From positions 1 through 8,455 of the forward strand of contig JAQGLH010000102.1 in the NCBI GenBank assembly GCA_028293005.1: DNA of 8,455 bases, written 5' to 3'. How positions within the stretch are numbered: position 1 is the stretch's first letter; every line of letters begins with the position of its first letter. The translations under genes and the position numbers were made by a program. Positions 6,225-8,455 of this stretch are shown here, piece after piece. The DNA comes from Alphaproteobacteria bacterium (GTDB lineage Bacteria > Pseudomonadota > Alphaproteobacteria > Sphingomonadales > Sphingomonadaceae). The notes beneath the pieces were generated by a model. It was not told the origin of the DNA. It searched no databases and saw nothing but the letters and a program-made list of their open reading frames with translations.

Positions 6225-6464
6225 ATGTTGCATGAGGACGTCGTTCGGCTCGATGCGAAAGCCCGCGGCTTTCGCATCATGTATCATCTCGACCAGGTCA
6301 ATCGCTGCCCGGGCTGCAGCCGCACCCATTGGTATGTTGGCCGGCTGATGGCCGAGTGCGCGTTTTGCGCGACCGCGCTGCCGCTGGCGGAGACGGCGAT
6401 CGTCGGCGTCGGCACGTTCGTCGGCACGCGGCGTCCTGCTCAGGATTTCGCCGACGCGGCCTGA
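6225..6464 (+). CDS. stand-alone zinc-ribbon protein, paralogue of the PilZ protein's N-terminus
   Basis: A 79-residue protein whose core is a CX2C-X13-CX2C ribbon (Cys28, 31, 45, 48) within NRCPGCSRTHWYVGR and AECAFCATA. Across the 32 residues from the position before NRCPGC to the LAE after the last Cys pair, 22 are identical to the zinc-ribbon/PilZ protein at 4741-5277, and the upstream R-D--ARG----Y pattern also matches. There is no PilZ domain; the C-terminal 25 residues are simple and polar. ATG 6225 is chosen because GAGGAG (6211-6216) lies 8 nt before it; ATG 6219 is too close to that site. It converges on the gene ending at 6540. It probably binds zinc; whether it contacts protein or nucleic acid is unknown. 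Confidence 0.8.
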   Translation: MLHEDVVRLDAKARGFRIMYHLDQVNRCPGCSRTHWYVGRLMAECAFCATALPLAETAIVGVGTFVGTRRPAQDFADAA

Positions 6465-6539
6465 CTTTCTCCCGATCGCCCGGAGCGTGCGCCACGGCGG
6501 CCACGCCTCCGCGATGGCGGCCAGGACGCGCGCGGCCGA

Positions 6540-6929
6540 TCACTCCTTGGTTACAGTGACGATCGTGCGCCCGATGAACAGGTAGAAGATCGCGGCGAGC
6601 GCGATCAGCATCGCCCCGAACGCCGCGCTCGTCAGATCCAGGCCCAGAACGCCAAGCACGCGTGCTCCGGTCGATCGCGCCGCGAGGAAGAAGGCACCGG
6701 CCGCGAGGATCAGCACGCACAGCGCGATGCTCAGTCGCAGGAAAGAGCGGACCGCACCCCCGAACGGGTCTTCGGGTTCGGCGGCCGGCCAGCCATCTTC
6801 GCTGTCTGCGCCCGCTCCGCTGTTCGGGCCAGCTTCCTGGTTGGGGCCAGCTTCCTCGTTTGGGAGTGCCGGGTGTCCGGAGTGATGCGGCGGAAACAAG
6901 GCCGTCACCGGCGCGGTGAAGACATTCAT
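6540..6929 (-). CDS. small two-helix membrane protein of unknown function
   Basis: A 129-residue protein with a polar, Pro/Gly/Glu-rich N-terminal half (about 1-60) and two predicted transmembrane helices (about 63-85, FLRLSIALCVLILAAGAFFL, and 101-123, AAFGAMLIALAAIFYLFIG), ending in a short charged tail. The N-terminal region contains a six-residue tandem repeat EEAGPN-QEAGPN encoded by an 18-bp DNA duplication. ATG 6929 is chosen for AGGAGAGG directly upstream; the frame stays open further back only into the neighbouring gene. It is the last of four minus-strand genes, 98 bp after the DUF3297 gene. No family recognised. Confidence 0.75.
   Translation of the reverse strand: MNVFTAPVTALFPPHHSGHPALPNEEAGPNQEAGPNSGAGADSEDGWPAAEPEDPFGGAVRSFLRLSIALCVLILAAGAFFLAARSTGARVLGVLGLDLTSAAFGAMLIALAAIFYLFIGRTIVTVTKE
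6822..6857. repeat. 18-bp tandem duplication inside the membrane protein gene
   Basis: GTTCGGGCCAGCTTCCTG (6822-6839) is followed immediately by GTTGGGGCCAGCTTCCTC (6840-6857), with two mismatches. It is in frame and encodes the repeated EAGPN segment in the polar N-terminal region. Confidence 0.8.
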
Positions 6930-7027
6930 AGCCTCTCCTGTTGGTTCCCGGGCTGAAGAAGCCGGCCGCGGTGGGTGGCCCCGCGGACGACGTCGCAGCT
7001 CCTGGCCGGCCGGCGGACCTGGGCCGC

Positions 7028-7303
7028 CTACTCCGGTTCGGCCTTTCCGCCGTCCTCGTTCGCCGCGAGATCGCCGAAATAGGGCTCGACCTCGCCCTGC
7101 AGCTTGATCGTCATCGGCTGGCCGTGGCGGTCGAGGCTCTTGCCCGCAGCGACGCGGATCCAGCCTTCGCTGACGCAATATTCCTCGACATCGGTGCGGT
7201 CGCGCCCCTTGAAGCGGATGCCGACGCCGCGTTGGAGCAGGTCGGCGTCAAAAAAGGAGCTGCGTGGGTTGAGCGAGAGTCGGTCGGGTGGTGTATCGGT
7301 CAC
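7028..7303 (-). CDS. DUF3297 family protein
   Basis: A 91-residue soluble protein that I recognise as a DUF3297 member from its near-complete family pattern: TDTPPDRLSLNPRS at the N-terminus, RGVGIRFKG, then DVEEYCVSEGWIRVAAGK and TIKLQGEVEPYF. The family is small, conserved in proteobacteria and has no established function. The last 13 residues (ANEDGGKAEPE region) form an acidic extension after the conserved core. It starts with GTG at 7303, the point where the family's MTDTPPDR begins; the ribosome binding site (GAGA) is weak. The gap to the preceding helix-turn-helix gene is 24 bp, so the two are very likely cotranscribed. Confidence 0.9.
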   Translation of the reverse strand: MTDTPPDRLSLNPRSSFFDADLLQRGVGIRFKGRDRTDVEEYCVSEGWIRVAAGKSLDRHGQPMTIKLQGEVEPYFGDLAANEDGGKAEPE

Positions 7304-7327
7304 GTCTGTCTCGTTGTTATGGGTCGG

Positions 7328-7507
7328 TCAGCGCAGCTTGGCGATCTTGATGCCGTCGGTCTTGGCGCGATCCTGCACCGATTCCTCGCTGCGGGTGAGC
7401 GCTTTTGCGATCGCCTTCAAGCCCATGCCTTTTTCCGCCAGCCGCCGAAGCTTCGCGACTTCGTCGCTCTTCCACGGCTGGCGGTGCCTGACGAAATTAT
7501 CGGCCAT
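7328..7507 (-). CDS. small SANT/Myb-like helix-turn-helix protein
   Basis: A 59-residue basic protein that looks like a single three-helix DNA-binding domain: PWKSDEVAKLRRLAEKGMGL, then KAIAKALTRSEESVQDRAK, and a basic tail. The pattern (Trp, Leu-x-x-Leu, Gly, Ile-Ala-x-x-Leu, Ser-Val-x-x-Arg-Ala, Gly-Ile) resembles the N-terminal domain of GcrA and SANT-type folds. ATG 7507 shares its A with the TGA of the preceding 36-residue gene (TGATG), implying translational coupling; a TTG one codon earlier is less likely. Probably a DNA-binding regulator or nucleoid-associated protein; target unknown. Confidence 0.8.
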   Translation of the reverse strand: MADNFVRHRQPWKSDEVAKLRRLAEKGMGLKAIAKALTRSEESVQDRAKTDGIKIAKLR

Positions 7508-7617
7508 CAATTCTTGACCAGCACGCCCTTGGTCGACGGGTTGGCGGCGATCGTCTTCTTGACTTCCTTTTTCGGCTTGCGCGCTTCCTTGTTGGTCTTC
7601 TTCTGACTCTTGGCCAT
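7507..7617 (-). CDS. 36-residue Lys-rich protein of unknown function
   Basis: A very short gene with clear signals: ATG 7617 preceded by AGGAGAGG, and a TGA stop overlapping the next start by one base (TGATG). The product begins MAKSQKKTNKEARKPKK and ends in KGVLVKN, with 11 lysines and one arginine in 36 residues, and no cysteine or hydrophobic segment. The composition suggests a nucleic-acid or ribosome-associated protein, but no function is known to me. It leads the minus-strand cluster and precedes the helix-turn-helix gene. Confidence 0.75.
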   Translation of the reverse strand: MAKSQKKTNKEARKPKKEVKKTIAANPSTKGVLVKN

Positions 7618-7645
7618 GGTGCCTCTCCTGGGTTGCCTGAGGGGG

Positions 7646-7673
7646 CTTGTAGCGCCTCCTGCGCCGCGTTCAA
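7646..7673 (-). promoter_or_regulatory. candidate promoter of the 36-residue/HTH/DUF3297 cluster
   Basis: On the minus strand, TTGAAC (7673-7668) and TACAAG (7651-7646) with a 16-bp spacer form a reasonable sigma70-type pair 29 bp before the start of the Lys-rich gene. Judged by eye. Confidence 0.5.
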
Positions 7674-7823
7674 ATCGTCCATCCGGTTTTTGCTCCCGCG
7701 CGGCCGCACTCGTGCCGGAGTCTGGGCTATCCCGGCAGGTGCTTGAGACCGGCTGCGACGCATCCCATCTCTATCGCAACGCTTTGGCGCTGCTGCCATC
7801 CCGCTCATTCTTGGAGATAGACA

Positions 7824-8455
7824 ATGATCGAGGTTCGCCCGTTCGATGGCCTCGGCCACGCCAACCACGGCTGGCTCAACGCAAGCCACCATTTCTCATT
7901 CGCGGATTATCATGATCCGCGGCGGATGGGATGGGGCGCGATTCGGGTGTGGAACGACGACGAGATCGGCGCCGGAAGCGGCTTTCCGCCGCACCCGCAC
8001 CGCGACATGGAAATCATCACCTACGTGCGCAGCGGCGCGATCACTCATCAGGATTCGGAAGGCAACCACGGCCGCACCGAGGCGGGCGACGTCCAGGTGA
8101 TGAGCGCGGGCACCGGCGTGCGCCATTCCGAAGCCAATGAGGAGAGCGAAACGACCACCTTGTTCCAGATCTGGGTACTGCCCGATCGCGCCGGCGCGCA
8201 GCCGAGCTGGGGCGCCAAGCCGTTTCCGAAGGACGAGCGCGCCGGCCAGTTCGTGACCCTGGCGAGCGGCTATGACGAGGATGACGATGCGCTGAAGATC
8301 AATGCCGCTGCGCGCGTGATGGGCGCGACGCTTGCGGCCGGCGAGAGCGCCGAGATCGCTCTCGACCCCTCGCGCCATGCCTATCTGGTGGCGTCGAAAG
8401 GCCCGATCGAGGTCAACGGCGTGCGCGCCGAGGCGCGCGACGGTGTCGCGGTCAC
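7824..8455 (+). CDS. pirin family protein (3' end outside window)
   Basis: The first 210 residues of a pirin-family bicupin; the reading frame runs off the end of the window. The metal site is complete: PPHPHRDME (His57, His59) and GVRHSEA (His101, Glu103), with the typical GDVQVMSAGTG and a TLFQIWVLP strand. The N-terminus (RPFDGLGHANHGWLNASHHF) and length suggest a YhaK-type pirin of roughly 230 residues, so only a short C-terminal piece is missing. Family members bind iron or another metal and some cleave quercetin or act as redox-responsive regulators; the substrate here is unknown. ATG 7824 has GGAGA at 7813-7817. It diverges from the minus-strand cluster across a 206-bp gap. Confidence 0.93.
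   Translation, partial: MIEVRPFDGLGHANHGWLNASHHFSFADYHDPRRMGWGAIRVWNDDEIGAGSGFPPHPHRDMEIITYVRSGAITHQDSEGNHGRTEAGDVQVMSAGTGVRHSEANEESETTTLFQIWVLPDRAGAQPSWGAKPFPKDERAGQFVTLASGYDEDDDALKINAAARVMGATLAAGESAEIALDPSRHAYLVASKGPIEVNGVRAEARDGVAV

Noticed and set aside
7896..8378. 160-codon open frame on the minus strand
   Set aside because: Antisense to the pirin gene, whose family motifs are unambiguous.

Overview
The window is a GC-rich chromosomal segment that looks like an alphaproteobacterium, most likely a sphingomonad (order Sphingomonadales). This rests on the codon bias, a Flp-type pilin with the Lys-Ala-Ala-Thr-Ala-Ile-Glu-Tyr signature, an HWE/HisKA_2-type sensor kinase, a DUF3297 protein, and a GGAAC-N17-CGTT site matching the EcfG general stress sigma factor promoter. 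No database search was possible, so the taxon is an inference. I see no rRNA, tRNA, CRISPR array, transposase or phage gene.

Layout. 1-1232: a complete cytochrome P450 on +, with a perfect 17-bp tandem duplication running into its ribosome binding site. 1250-1339: an 18-bp tandem repeat, followed by a small exported Cys-containing LprI/DUF1311-like protein (1371-1733). 1890-2198: a single flp pilin gene with its own promoter candidate and a perfect 12-bp terminator-like hairpin. 2212-2265: another tandem duplication. 2289-4539 on -: a PAS-HWE histidine kinase preceded by an exported M19 dipeptidase. 4741-5277 on -: a protein with a four-Cys zinc ribbon followed by a PilZ (c-di-GMP binding) domain. 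5451-5774 on +: a small exported or membrane protein with an EcfG-type promoter and a terminator-like hairpin. 6225-6464 on +: a 79-residue protein that is a stand-alone copy of the same zinc ribbon. 6540-7617 on -: four small genes in a row (a 36-residue Lys-rich protein, a 59-residue helix-turn-helix protein, DUF3297 and a two-helix membrane protein). 7824-8455 on +: a pirin-family protein cut by the window end.

How it fits together. Several genes suggest environmental sensing and stress adaptation at the cell surface: a blue-light/general-stress style sensor kinase family, an EcfG-driven envelope protein, a c-di-GMP receptor, a pilin and a pirin. There is no single pathway visible; the genes alternate strands and mostly carry their own signals. 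The most unusual element is the pair of proteins sharing the NRCPGC...WYVGR...AEC.FC zinc ribbon, one fused to PilZ and one alone, flanking the stress-promoter gene. The Lys-rich 36-residue gene, coupled by a TGATG stop/start overlap to the helix-turn-helix gene, is easily missed by gene callers.
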